Shown piece after piece: positions 23,330-31,530 of a stretch of DNA of 64,000 nt (position 1 is the stretch's first letter; each line of letters starts with the position of its first letter). Below the pieces are notes generated by a model. It was given only the letters and a program-made list of their open reading frames with translations. It did not search any database and was not told the origin of the DNA. This DNA comes from Sphingopyxis sp. UBA6723 (GTDB lineage: Bacteria > Pseudomonadota > Alphaproteobacteria > Sphingomonadales > Sphingomonadaceae), in contig NZ_DKIH01000009.1 of assembly GCF_002454115.1 (NCBI RefSeq), positions 19,001-83,000 on the forward strand. Reading direction: 5' to 3'. The position numbers and the translations under genes were made by a program.

Positions 23330-23986
23330 ATGCGAAACGCGATCTTCATGGCGGCGCTCTTGCTGACCGGTACGGCGCACGCCACCGAAGATCGCACTGC
23401 GACGCCGCCTGTGACCGACGAAATGCTGAACGGGTGGCTCGAACAGGGCGAAGAAATCGAGACGCGCGCCGACGGCGACCTTAACAGCGACGGCGATACC
23501 GACACCGTTTATATCGTCACGAGCCCTGACGCGCGAACGCTGCGCGTCATGCTCAGCTATCGCAGCGACGTCGATATCGGGCACGAGATTGGCGGCGAAT
23601 TGAAGCTCGAACCGCTTCCGATCGGTCCCGCGGAACTGAAAATCGCAAAAGGCGTCCTGACGATCCGCGATTTGACCGGCGGCAGCACGGCCTTATCGGC
23701 TACCTACCGGTATCGCGCTGTCCGCACGGCGGAGCGGCCCCGGATGCGGCTGATCGGCCTGGATGCCACGATGTACAGCCGCACCTTTGCGCATGAAGGC
23801 CGCGAAATGAGCTGGAATGTCGCGACCGGCGATATCAACACCACCAAGCTCACCGTCCCGACCACGGGCGACCGTGGCTATGAAAGGCTCCATACGTGCC
23901 GGTTCAGCGAACCGGCACGCACCATCTACATGGAGGGAACACCCGATCCGGAAGCAGAACTCGTCCGCGTTGCCAAGGCTGAATGA
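23330..23986 (+). CDS. Secreted protein of unknown function
   Basis: 218-aa exported protein: signal peptide MRNAIFMAALLLTGTAHA, then a predicted beta-rich mature domain. The segment DGDLNSDGDTDTVYIV resembles a single FG-GAP/VCBS-type calcium-loop motif. Only one Cys (in HTCRFSE) is seen. The ATG at 23330 is preceded by GGAGGG at good spacing; an earlier in-frame ATG at 23312 has no such signal. I do not recognise a named family. It stands between greB and a convergent small membrane protein gene. Confidence 0.75.
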   Translation: MRNAIFMAALLLTGTAHATEDRTATPPVTDEMLNGWLEQGEEIETRADGDLNSDGDTDTVYIVTSPDARTLRVMLSYRSDVDIGHEIGGELKLEPLPIGPAELKIAKGVLTIRDLTGGSTALSATYRYRAVRTAERPRMRLIGLDATMYSRTFAHEGREMSWNVATGDINTTKLTVPTTGDRGYERLHTCRFSEPARTIYMEGTPDPEAELVRVAKAE

Positions 23987-23992
23987 TCGCAA

Positions 23993-24148
23993 TCAGGGCT
24001 GGAGCAGCGCCGGGATGATCCAGATCGCCGACATCACGATTACCACCGCGATCAGCGAAAAGGCCAGCACATAGCGGACATTGTGACCCTTGACCCCGCC
24101 GCTGGCTTCGGTCTCCGTCACTTCGACATGCTCATCGACGACTTTCAT
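23993..24148 (-). CDS. 51-residue single-pass membrane protein
   Basis: Short open frame of 51 codons, which simple length cut-offs would miss. The first 24 residues are charged (MKVVDEHVEVTETEASGGVK). Residues 26-46 form one transmembrane helix (VLAFSLIAVVIVMSAIWII), and the end is PALLQP. AAAAGGGATA precedes the ATG at good distance. Codon use fits the neighbouring genes. No family recognised. It lies 83 bp downstream of the 3' end of rnpB on the same strand and is convergent with the preceding secreted-protein gene, with 6 bp between the stops. Confidence 0.7.
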   Translation of the reverse strand: MKVVDEHVEVTETEASGGVKGHNVRYVLAFSLIAVVIVMSAIWIIPALLQP

Positions 24149-24231
24149 GATGCGTATCCCTTTTCAACTGGTCCGGCATAGAACGCGGGCAGCGCACGGG
24201 CGTTCCCGCGCGGTGTTGGGGAGAGAATGTT

Positions 24232-24623
24232 GCCAGAGGGTCTATAAGCCGGGTTCTGTCCACCCCGTTGCCGGGGATGGGCGATCATTCCTCTAGGCGA
24301 ACGGTTACCCGAACGCTCAAGCAGTCAACCCGGACGGCTGGGCCGGAATCAGCCCTGGATTGCTCCGTACCATCCCTATTCGACCTTGCTCCCGGTGGGG
24401 TTTGCCGTGCCGCGCCTGTTACCAGCCGCGCGGTGCGCTCTTACCGCACCCTTTCACCTTTCGCCGGGCCGAAGCCATGGCGGTTTGTTCTCTGTGGCAC
24501 TTTCCCTGAACCGGCCCGAGGGCCAGCCCGCCGGACGTTATCCGGCACCGCGATTTCCGTGGAGCCCGGACTTTCCTCCCCCGATAGGATACCCCACCGG
24601 CGGCGATCGCCCAACCCTCTGGC
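24232..24623 (-). ncRNA. rnpB: RNase P RNA (bacterial type A)
   Basis: About 392 nt, the catalytic RNA that matures tRNA 5' ends. The two ends pair exactly as helix P1: GCCAGAGGGT at the 5' end (24614-24623 on this strand) with ACCCTCTGGC at the 3' end (24232-24241). Universally conserved elements are present: GAGGAAAGTCCGGGCTCC near the 5' end, the P4-associated AGAACCCGGCTTATAGA block near the 3' end, and the internal GGTAAGAGCGCACCG segment. Exact termini are inferred from P1. Confidence 0.95.
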
Positions 24624-24629
24624 GGTTCG

Positions 24630-24635
24630 AGTATA
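24630..24635 (-). promoter_or_regulatory. -10 box of the rnpB promoter
   Basis: TATACT on the minus strand, six bases upstream of the inferred 5' end of RNase P RNA, is a good sigma-70-type -10 element at the correct distance. The -35 region is weak. Confidence 0.5.
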
Positions 24636-24703
24636 GCGCGAATGGCAGCGCATGGCGAGCGATTGCGGGGTGGGGTGGTTTGGGGTGGCTAGCTGCCAAA
24701 ATA

Positions 24704-24861
24704 TCCTCTCCCCTTGAGGGAGAGGATAGCGCAGCTTGCTCCGTCAGGAGCTAGCGAAGCTTGGTGAGGGGGTGAGCCGCCAGCGGGCGAAAACCCCTCT
24801 CAACTGCGGCTAGGCAGCAAGCTGCCAAGCCTCCGTATCTCTCCCTCAAGGGGATAGAGGA
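24704..24861 (+). repeat. Large palindromic intergenic element (copy 1)
   Basis: About 158 bp. It begins TCCTCTCCCCTTGAGGG and ends CCCTCAAGGGGATAGAGGA, so the termini are inverted repeats. Inside are GCTCCGTCAGGAGCTAGCG and GGCTAGGCAGCAAGCTGCC, each itself a small hairpin. A second copy in inverted orientation is at 62064-62222, with closely matching flanking arms and a different centre. No protein is encoded, so it is MITE-like or REP-doublet-like. Confidence 0.85.
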
Positions 24862-24988
24862 AGTATGGGCATATGTCCGCAACTGGTCGCAACCTGCCGC
24901 TCACAAACAATATACTAGTTCCCTTCGGCGCTCGTTCGGGCCGCAACATCTATGATATTTTCGTCCCTAAATCCCGGAGACGCCCTTT

Positions 24989-25408
24989 ATGAAGTCCGCC
25001 CTGAAATCCGCGTTCGCGAACGAAATGGCGGCAGCGCGCGCCGCCGAGGCGACGAGCGATATGGCGCTCGCCAAACATCATTTGGAACGCGCGCATATCT
25101 TGGGCCAGCGTCGCTACTGGACGCATGTCCAGACGCATTTCCGGATGTTGCTGCTCGCGCGCAAGCAAGGGGATCGCAGCGAAGCGCGCGGCCAGTTGGT
25201 CCGGCTGATCGGTGCCGGTCCCTTCCACATGGCGGGCTGGGTTCCGGTCGGCAACACGGGCGGCGCGGACGTTTCGGCAACGCAGCCGATGCCAATCCCA
25301 TCGGACCTGCAATCCCATCTTGAAGGTCATTCGCTGCGTAACGGATTGATCCTGCGCGCTGTTCTGGTCGCCGCGGTCATCGCCGGCTATCTGCTGGTTG
25401 TGCGCTAA
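24989..25408 (+). CDS. DUF3703 family protein
   Basis: 139-aa protein. The N-terminal ~95 residues fit DUF3703: AFANEMAAARAAEA, then the characteristic HHLERAHILGQRRYWTHVQTH, whose histidines could bind metal. A C-terminal hydrophobic segment (about 117-137, LILRAVLVAAVIAGYLLVV) suggests a tail membrane anchor, not typical of the short DUF3703 proteins I know. The start at 24989 is preceded by CCGGAGA. Function unknown; possible membrane-associated metal- or stress-related role (inference). Confidence 0.75.
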   Translation: MKSALKSAFANEMAAARAAEATSDMALAKHHLERAHILGQRRYWTHVQTHFRMLLLARKQGDRSEARGQLVRLIGAGPFHMAGWVPVGNTGGADVSATQPMPIPSDLQSHLEGHSLRNGLILRAVLVAAVIAGYLLVVR

Positions 25409-25468
25409 ACCGATACCGACAAGACGGCGTGCCTCCTGTCGGCGCGAACGCGTGGGCGATACCGGTCC

Positions 25469-26158
25469 TCAGTTCCCCTCGGGCTGCGGCAGCAGTAGCC
25501 CAAGAAGGATCGCCCGGCACTCGCCGTCGATCGTGCCATCGATCAGTTCGGGGCGGAAACGGCGTTGGAAGGCAACCGTCGCGGCAAAACCGTCGGTCAC
25601 GTCATAGCCAAAGCGTTCGAGCGCCAGGAGGAACCCCGCATCAGTCCATAGCGGATCCGTCAGCTTCTTGCGCGGGCGCGGCAGTGCGAGACGGCGGCGG
25701 GCCAGTTCTTCCCACGGGAACAATTCGCCTGGATCCTGCTTGCGCGTCGGCGCGATGTCCGAATGGCCGACGACATTGCCGCGGGTGATCGCGTAGCGAT
25801 CCTTGATCAGATGGACGAGGCGGACAACCGAAGCGACCTGCGGATCGGGAAACGGGACGTAGCCGAATTCATGGCCCGGATTGACGATCTCGATCCCGAT
25901 GCTCGCCGAATTAATGTCGCTGACGCCGCGCCAGTGCGATTTGCCGGCGTGCCAGGCGCGCTTTTCTTCGGGCACCATGTGAGTGATCTGGCCGTCCTCG
26001 CTGACGACATAATGTGCCGACACTTTGGCTTCCGGATTTGCGAGCCAGTCGATGGCCGCCGCGCCGCTCGTCATACCAGTGTAATGCAGCACGATCATCG
26101 AGATGGGTAGCGCGCGCTCGTCGAAATTGGGAGACCAGCGTTCGATAAAATCGCTCAT
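25469..26158 (-). CDS. N-acetylmuramoyl-L-alanine amidase (AmpD/AmiD type)
   Basis: About 229 aa. The Amidase_2 domain shows IVLHYTGM with the first zinc His, AHYVVSEDGQITHMVPEEKRAWHAG, SIGIEIVNPGHE and VVGHSDIAPTRKQDPGELFPW, giving the later His/Asp ligands and catalytic residues. A C-terminal peptidoglycan-binding-like segment follows (GFLLALERFGYDVT, FQRRFRPELIDG). It cleaves the amide bond between MurNAc or anhydro-MurNAc and the stem peptide. No clear signal peptide with the chosen ATG at 26158, favouring cytoplasmic recycling; a longer reading to 26233 adds basic residues without an obvious export signal. Adjacent to cheR. Confidence 0.9.
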   Translation of the reverse strand: MSDFIERWSPNFDERALPISMIVLHYTGMTSGAAAIDWLANPEAKVSAHYVVSEDGQITHMVPEEKRAWHAGKSHWRGVSDINSASIGIEIVNPGHEFGYVPFPDPQVASVVRLVHLIKDRYAITRGNVVGHSDIAPTRKQDPGELFPWEELARRRLALPRPRKKLTDPLWTDAGFLLALERFGYDVTDGFAATVAFQRRFRPELIDGTIDGECRAILLGLLLPQPEGN

Positions 26159-26235
26159 GCGGTTCGCGGCCCATGTTGGTTCATCCCGGTGCGGGATGCT
26201 GATCCACCTGCGCCAGCGCGGCGCAAATTGCAAGG

Positions 26236-27093
26236 TCAGGCGGCCGCCGCGCGGCGCACTTGCTGGTCGGCGGGTTCGTACAAGCCCCGCAGCCGCGGAC
26301 TCGCAACGAACTGGTCGGTTTGCCCAAGCACAGTCTCGCCCGCCCCAAGAACGAGGAAGCTTTGGGGCGCCGCCATTGTCCGCAGTTTTGCGAACGCCTT
26401 TTGCCGCATCGGCGCCGAGAAATAGAGCAGCAGGTTGCGGCAGAAGATCAGGTCCGCTGGGCTGGCGAGCGGTGGCCGGTCGGTGAGCATGTTCTGCACC
26501 GAAAAATCGATCCGGCGGCGGATATCGGCCTTGACCAGCCAGCCGCCCTCGGTCTGATCGAACCAGCGCACCATCCGCTGGACCGGCAGCCCGCGCTGAA
26601 TCTCGAACTGGCTGTAGAGACCAACCCGGGCGCGGCTGATCGCATGATAGCTGACATCGGTGCCAACGATATCAACCTGCCACCCCGCCCATTTTTCGCC
26701 CTGTTCGGCGATCAGCATCGCCAGCGAGTAAGCCTCTTGCCCGGTCGAGACGCCGCAATGCCAGATCGTCAGTCGGCGTCGCAGCTTGTTGATCTCGCGA
26801 AGCTTATCAAGCACCGTTGCAGCTATGTCATCGAACAGGCTGTATTCGCGATAGAAATAAGTTTCATTGTTGAGCATCGCGTCGACGGTATCGTCAAGCA
26901 ATTGACGGCTGTTCGAGGTGACGAGCGCCGCGACCAGCGCGTCAAGATCCGCGATATTGTGGCGCTGCATCACCGGTTTCAGAGACATTTCGATGCGCCA
27001 GATGCGGCTGGGCGATAGCGTCTGCCCGGTTCGCGATTCGAGCACCCCCATCAGGACACGATAGGCCGATTCGCTGGCGCTGCCGCCCATCAT
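26236..27093 (-). CDS. cheR: Chemotaxis protein methyltransferase CheR
   Basis: 285-aa SAM-dependent methyltransferase for glutamates of chemoreceptors. The N-terminal helical domain contains NNETYFYREYSLFDDI. The SAM-binding domain shows IWHCGVSTGQEAYSLAML, VDIVGTDVSYHAISRARVG and DLIFCRNLLLYFS. The usual CheR wording is CSTGEEPYS; here Gly-Val and Gln-Glu-Ala replace parts of it. The ATG at 27093 overlaps the cheB stop (ATGA), so the two are translationally coupled. Last gene of the chpT-che operon. No chemoreceptor gene is present in the window. Confidence 0.93.
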   Translation of the reverse strand: MMGGSASESAYRVLMGVLESRTGQTLSPSRIWRIEMSLKPVMQRHNIADLDALVAALVTSNSRQLLDDTVDAMLNNETYFYREYSLFDDIAATVLDKLREINKLRRRLTIWHCGVSTGQEAYSLAMLIAEQGEKWAGWQVDIVGTDVSYHAISRARVGLYSQFEIQRGLPVQRMVRWFDQTEGGWLVKADIRRRIDFSVQNMLTDRPPLASPADLIFCRNLLLYFSAPMRQKAFAKLRTMAAPQSFLVLGAGETVLGQTDQFVASPRLRGLYEPADQQVRRAAAA

Positions 27094-28196
27094 GGCTTGT
27101 GGCGGCCCGGCAGGAAGCTGCCGAGCATCAGCGCGATCGCGTCGGGATTGAGCGTCGCGGCAGCAATCCCTGCTTTGGCGACGGCGCCAGGCATCCCCCA
27201 AATGACGCAGCTTTCGGGCGCCTGCGCAAAAATCGTCCCGCCCGCCTCTTTCAGGCGCGCGGCGCCGATGACGCCGTCGCGGCCCATACCGCTCAGGATC
27301 ACTGCGACGCCGCTTTTGCCGTAAACGTCGGCGACCGAATCGAGCATCGGATCGGCCGAGGGGCAGCAGCCATTGTCTACCATGCGGCGGTCGAGCGCGA
27401 TTTCATGGCGGCGCCCGTTCTTGACGACGATCAGATGGGCGTCGCCTGGCGCGAGATAGATATGGCCGCGTTCGATCGTCATTCCCGCCTGTGCAACGCT
27501 GACACGGCGGTCGGTCATCGTTGCGATCTGCTTGGCGTAAAATTCCATGAAGGCATCCGGCAGATGCTGGGTCAGCAGGATCGGCGCGGTGATGCGCGGA
27601 TCAAGATTGGCGAGGAAATTGGTGAACGCCGGTATCCCGCCGGTCGATGCGGCAACGGCAATACATTCGATCGGCTGATTGCTGTCGATAACCAGCGCGA
27701 CCGGCGCAGCAACGCGGCGTTCGGCGACGGGGACCGGGGCCGGGAAATCCTGCTGGTTGCCCAGCGTCAGGATGCGGTCGGTGAGCACCTCGGCAAAGCG
27801 GCCCGAAAAACTGCCGCGGCCGGGCTTGGCGAGCGTATCGCTGGCGCCGAGCGCGAGCGCTTCGATCGCCGCCGGACCGCCCTCGACGCAGTTGGACGAG
27901 AGGATCAGCACCCGCGCCTTGGCGGCGCGCGTCAGGATATGCGGCAGTGCATCGATGCCGCTCATCCCCGGCATTTCAATGTCGAGCACCACGACATCGA
28001 CCGGTTCGCGGGCCAGAAAGGCCAGCGCGTCATGCGCCGAAGCGACGGAAGCGCAGATTTCAAGTCCGGGGCGTTGATCGACGATGCGCTCCAGGATGCT
28101 GCGGACGACCAGACTGTCGTCGACCAGCATGACCCGCACCGTCCGCGCCGACGGTTCGGGATCGGAAGTCAAGGGTAATGGACGCGCCATCGCCAT
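27090..28196 (-). CDS. cheB: Chemotaxis protein-glutamate methylesterase CheB
   Basis: About 368 aa with a receiver domain followed by a methylesterase domain. Receiver: MLVDDSLVVR and phospho-acceptor Asp72 in VVVLDIEMPGMSG. Methylesterase: IAVAASTGG with the catalytic Ser, LLTQHLPDAF with the His, and SGMGRDGVIG with the Asp. It removes methyl groups from receptors when phosphorylated by CheA. I chose the ATG at 28196, 4 nt after the cheY stop; the ATG at 28190 is equally possible. Codes between cheY and cheR in the operon. Confidence 0.95.
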   Translation of the reverse strand: MAMARPLPLTSDPEPSARTVRVMLVDDSLVVRSILERIVDQRPGLEICASVASAHDALAFLAREPVDVVVLDIEMPGMSGIDALPHILTRAAKARVLILSSNCVEGGPAAIEALALGASDTLAKPGRGSFSGRFAEVLTDRILTLGNQQDFPAPVPVAERRVAAPVALVIDSNQPIECIAVAASTGGIPAFTNFLANLDPRITAPILLTQHLPDAFMEFYAKQIATMTDRRVSVAQAGMTIERGHIYLAPGDAHLIVVKNGRRHEIALDRRMVDNGCCPSADPMLDSVADVYGKSGVAVILSGMGRDGVIGAARLKEAGGTIFAQAPESCVIWGMPGAVAKAGIAAATLNPDAIALMLGSFLPGRHKP

Positions 28197-28200
28197 CGCC

Positions 28201-28575
28201 TTATGCGACGCCGACGAGCTGCAATTTTCCTTCCAGCGTTTCACGGTCGAACGGCTTCATGACATATTCGTCGGCGCCGGCCTCAATCGCGGCACGGATA
28301 TGGTCGATGCTGTTTTCGGTGGTGCAGAATACAACGCGCGGCCGTTCCTCATGCCCATAATCCAGGTCATTGAAGGCGCCCAGAAACTCCATCCCGCTCA
28401 TCACCGGCATGTTCCAGTCGAGCAGGATGACGTCGGGGCGATTGGCGCGGCAAAAGGTCAGCGCCTCCTGCCCGTCAGCCGCCTCTTCGACGGCAAAGGC
28501 CATGCTTTCAAGAATATGGCGCGCGACCTTACGAATGACTTTGCTGTCATCGACGACCAGACAAGATTTCGACAT
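28201..28575 (-). CDS. cheY: Chemotaxis response regulator CheY
   Basis: 124-aa single receiver: acidic pair Asp9-Asp10 in VVDDSKVIRKV, phospho-acceptor Asp53 in VILLDWNMPVMSG, Thr in VFCTTEN and the conserved Lys in YVMKPFD. The VIRKVAR and NMPVMSGMEFL wording is typical of alphaproteobacterial CheYs. It accepts phosphate from CheA and binds the flagellar switch or a diffusible-output target. A 64-bp gap separates it from cheW upstream, and it is almost contiguous with cheB. Confidence 0.92.
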   Translation of the reverse strand: MSKSCLVVDDSKVIRKVARHILESMAFAVEEAADGQEALTFCRANRPDVILLDWNMPVMSGMEFLGAFNDLDYGHEERPRVVFCTTENSIDHIRAAIEAGADEYVMKPFDRETLEGKLQLVGVA

Positions 28576-28639
28576 TCATTCCTCCGCAACACCCAGATTT
28601 CACGTCATGCTAGTTTCAAGGAGTGTCTAGCCCGTTAAC

Positions 28640-29077
28640 TCAGGCGGCTTTCATCACCGGCAAGGTGACGAAATGCGACGGATCGACCACCAGCAGCGAC
28701 GCGCCCTGATGTTCGATCATGCCATCGGCAACCCGCGCCCAGCCGGGCAGCAATTTTCCGGCAACCCGCGTTTCGGGCGCTTCGATAAAACAGACATCCT
28801 CAATCGCGTCGGCGAGCAGCGAATAGCCATGGTCGGCGACATCAACGACGATCACCCGCTGCCCCGCCGCCACCGGCACCGGCGGCAGGCCGATGACAAC
28901 ATGCGGATCGATCAGCGTGAACACCCGGCTGCGCAGCGCGAACAGCCCCGCGACATGCGGCGGCGCGCCGGGGACTTCGACCGGAATGCCGACGGTCACG
29001 ACCGAATTGATCGCACGGCTGCGCAGCGCGACGCGGGTGTCGGCGATGCGCGCGATCAGATAGAGTTTTTCCATCAT
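28640..29077 (-). CDS. cheW: Chemotaxis coupling protein CheW
   Basis: 145-aa CheW-domain protein linking receptors to CheA. The beta-barrel pattern is visible: YLIARIADTRVALRSRAINSVV, GLFALRSRVFTLIDPHVVIGLP, QRVIVVDVADHGYSLLADAIEDV. The usual NLRG motif is replaced by FALRSR. The ATG at 29077 overlaps the cheA stop as ATGA. It sits between cheA and cheY in the operon. Confidence 0.88.
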   Translation of the reverse strand: MMEKLYLIARIADTRVALRSRAINSVVTVGIPVEVPGAPPHVAGLFALRSRVFTLIDPHVVIGLPPVPVAAGQRVIVVDVADHGYSLLADAIEDVCFIEAPETRVAGKLLPGWARVADGMIEHQGASLLVVDPSHFVTLPVMKAA

Positions 29078-31506
29078 GCGCGGCCTCCTCCGACGCGGCG
29101 CGCCAACGCATCGAGCAGCGCCTGACGATCGTAACGATAGACAGTTTCGTCGTCCGGCCCCGCCGCGGCAATCGCGCTGCGCAGGCGGATGACCGGAATT
29201 TCGTCGCCGATATGCGCGCAGGACGCGCCATCTTCGGTCAGGCAGAGCAAGACATCGGGCGACTCATCTACCGCATCCTCGTCCGACACCACGCGGTAAC
29301 CGGCGCTGCGCAGGATCGGTGCGAGAAAATTGCCGCCCCAGCCATCATGGTCGTCGGCGAGACGGCAAAGCGGCTGGTTCGGCGCGGCCTCGCCATCCCG
29401 TATCGCATATTGCGCCATCAGCCAAAAGGGATCGATCAGTTCGACGGGTTCACCGCTGACCAGCACGACGCCCGCGATCAGCCCCGGCGCGGCCGACGGC
29501 TGTACCGCATCGGGCAAGCGGACGATGTCGATGACTTCGGCGATCGGATAGCAGAGCACTGATTGACCGTCGAACAGCCGCAGCAGTTTCAGCGACCCCT
29601 CGGCTTCGGGCAGGTTCGCGGTATGGACGGGGAAAATCTCGTCGCCGATCTGCGCCTGAATGCGGCCTGCGCTTTCGAACAGCGCCGATGCGGGGACTTC
29701 TTCGACCCGCTCGATGACCGACAGCCGCACCCCGCGGACCCGGCCATTGGTATCGCGGAACAGCAGCAGCTGCGCGGCGTTGCGCGCGGCGTTTGCCTGC
29801 GCTTCGGCGGCGGCCATCTGATCATGGTTGCGGCCCGTTTCGGTCGCGTCGATCGCCGCGGCGGACACCAGCCCCTGCACGTCGAGCAGCAGGACCGGGC
29901 GGCCATTGTCGGGTAGCGTCGTGCCGGCATAAAGCCCCGTCGCCATGATCATCGGCGCCGCCGGCTTGATCACCAGCTCCTCATGATCGTGGATCGCCGC
30001 GACGCTCAGCGCATAGCTTTGTCCCTGCCCCGGCCGCACGATCACCAGCGCACGGTCATCAACATCGTCGTCGTCGCTCGCTTCGCGTCCGAGCACCGAT
30101 TCGAGACGCAGCAACGGATATTGTTCGCCGCGAACCGTCGCCAGTTCGCCGCCACCGACGCGATCGATCCGCACCGCATCGCCATTTTCCAGCAGGATTT
30201 CGCGCACCGCGCCGCGCGGGACGGCGAAATACTGCCCCGCCGCACGCACCATCAGCCCCGAAATGATCGTCAGCGTCATCGGCACCCGGAGCAGGATTGT
30301 CAGCCCGCGGCCCTCATCATTACGCAGTTCGACCACGCCGCCGATCTTTTCGACATTGGCTTTGACGATGTCCATGCCGACGCCGCGCCCCGACACCTCG
30401 GTAACCTTCGCCGCGGTCGAAAAACCGGGGCGGAAGACAAGCGCAAGTTTTTCCTTGGGCGACAATGTGCGCGCTTCGGCGGCGGTGATCGCGCGCGAAG
30501 CAATCGCCTTGGCAACCAGCATATCGGGCGACAGGCCGCGGCCGTCGTCGCGTACTTCGATTTCGATCTGGTTGCCCGACTGGCGCGCCGACACCGAAAT
30601 GGTCGCGGTGATATCCTTGCCCGCCGCAACCCGCTCTTCGAGCGCTTCGATGCCATGGTCGATCGCGTTGCGGACAATGTGGATCAGCGGGTCACGGATA
30701 TTTTCCATCATTTCGCGGTCGAGCTCGACCTCACCACCGCTAGTCTGGAACGCGATCTTCTTGCCCATGTCCTGCGCCAGATCGCGGACGATGCGCGGCA
30801 GCGGGGCGAACAGCTTGTCGATCCGCTGCATCCGCATCTGGCTGACCGACTGGCGCATCCCGGCAATCGAGTCCGACAGACGATCGAACGATGCGATTAC
30901 CGTCGGGCTGGCGCCCGAATCGCGGAGCATCCGGGCAAATTCATTGCGCGCGAGGACGATGTCGGTGACCCCGGTCATCACGCTGTCGAGCAGGGGCAGC
31001 GGAACGCGGATCGAGCGCCAGCTCTGCAGTTCGGACTGAAAATCATCGTCGCGGCGGAGCGGCACCCCGGCGACCTCATATCCGCTCTCGGACTGCAAAT
31101 CCTGTTCGGCCAGCACCGCGATCACGTCACTGTCGTCACCCGCCGGTTCGACGCCATTTTTACCCAATGCGGCGCAGACAATGTTCAGCCGGTCGATGAT
31201 GCCAAGCACCCCCGTGACGAGCGAAGCATTGGCAGGGCGGTTGCCACGACGCACCTGGTCCAGTGCGTCCTCCGCCGCATGCGATAGCGCGGTGACGCGC
31301 GGCAGAGCGAGGAAGCCCGAGCTACCCTTGATCGTATGGACAAGGCGAAAAATCGCATCGAGCTGGGCACGATCGGCAGGATCGGCCTCCCACGCCACCA
31401 GCGCCCCACCCGCATCGGCGAGGATTTCCGCCGTTTCGGCCAAAAAGTCGTTCAGCAGATCGTCTATCACGGTACCGGTGCGCCCCAGAAACTGAGGCTG
31501 CACCAT
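29074..31506 (-). CDS. cheA: Chemotaxis histidine kinase CheA with extra C-terminal domains
   Basis: 810-aa kinase. An Hpt domain carries the phosphorylated His57 in VHTIKGSSGFL. A P2 domain is short or absent (about 115-160). The dimerisation and ATPase domain shows HIVRNAIDHGIE (276-287), DDGRGL (320-325) and SGRGVGMDIV (372-381). A CheW-like domain spans about 405-550, a second CheW-like domain about 575-700, and the last ~95 residues look like a receiver that lacks a usable phospho-acceptor (LLCLTEDG where LLDxxMPG is expected). The ATG at 31506 lacks a good ribosome site; a GTG at 31470 giving a start at VIDDLLNDFL is an alternative. It lies 24 bp after chpT. Confidence 0.93.
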   Translation of the reverse strand: MVQPQFLGRTGTVIDDLLNDFLAETAEILADAGGALVAWEADPADRAQLDAIFRLVHTIKGSSGFLALPRVTALSHAAEDALDQVRRGNRPANASLVTGVLGIIDRLNIVCAALGKNGVEPAGDDSDVIAVLAEQDLQSESGYEVAGVPLRRDDDFQSELQSWRSIRVPLPLLDSVMTGVTDIVLARNEFARMLRDSGASPTVIASFDRLSDSIAGMRQSVSQMRMQRIDKLFAPLPRIVRDLAQDMGKKIAFQTSGGEVELDREMMENIRDPLIHIVRNAIDHGIEALEERVAAGKDITATISVSARQSGNQIEIEVRDDGRGLSPDMLVAKAIASRAITAAEARTLSPKEKLALVFRPGFSTAAKVTEVSGRGVGMDIVKANVEKIGGVVELRNDEGRGLTILLRVPMTLTIISGLMVRAAGQYFAVPRGAVREILLENGDAVRIDRVGGGELATVRGEQYPLLRLESVLGREASDDDDVDDRALVIVRPGQGQSYALSVAAIHDHEELVIKPAAPMIMATGLYAGTTLPDNGRPVLLLDVQGLVSAAAIDATETGRNHDQMAAAEAQANAARNAAQLLLFRDTNGRVRGVRLSVIERVEEVPASALFESAGRIQAQIGDEIFPVHTANLPEAEGSLKLLRLFDGQSVLCYPIAEVIDIVRLPDAVQPSAAPGLIAGVVLVSGEPVELIDPFWLMAQYAIRDGEAAPNQPLCRLADDHDGWGGNFLAPILRSAGYRVVSDEDAVDESPDVLLCLTEDGASCAHIGDEIPVIRLRSAIAAAGPDDETVYRYDRQALLDALARRVGGGRA

Positions 31507-31530
31507 GGCCGAGAATGGTTAAGGGAGGCT

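Larger units (their letters stand above)
24624..24988. other. Gene-free region between rnpB and the DUF3703 gene
   Basis: About 365 bp with no supported gene. It holds the rnpB promoter on one side, the ~158-bp palindromic element at 24704-24861, and the leader of the DUF3703 gene. Open frames here are short and overlap the repeat. Confidence 0.6.

Noticed and set aside
24238..24640. Plus-strand protein frames over the rnpB region (for example 24268-24636)
   Set aside because: The stretch folds as RNase P RNA with paired P1 ends and conserved blocks; the frames are rich in Arg, Pro and Ser by chance.
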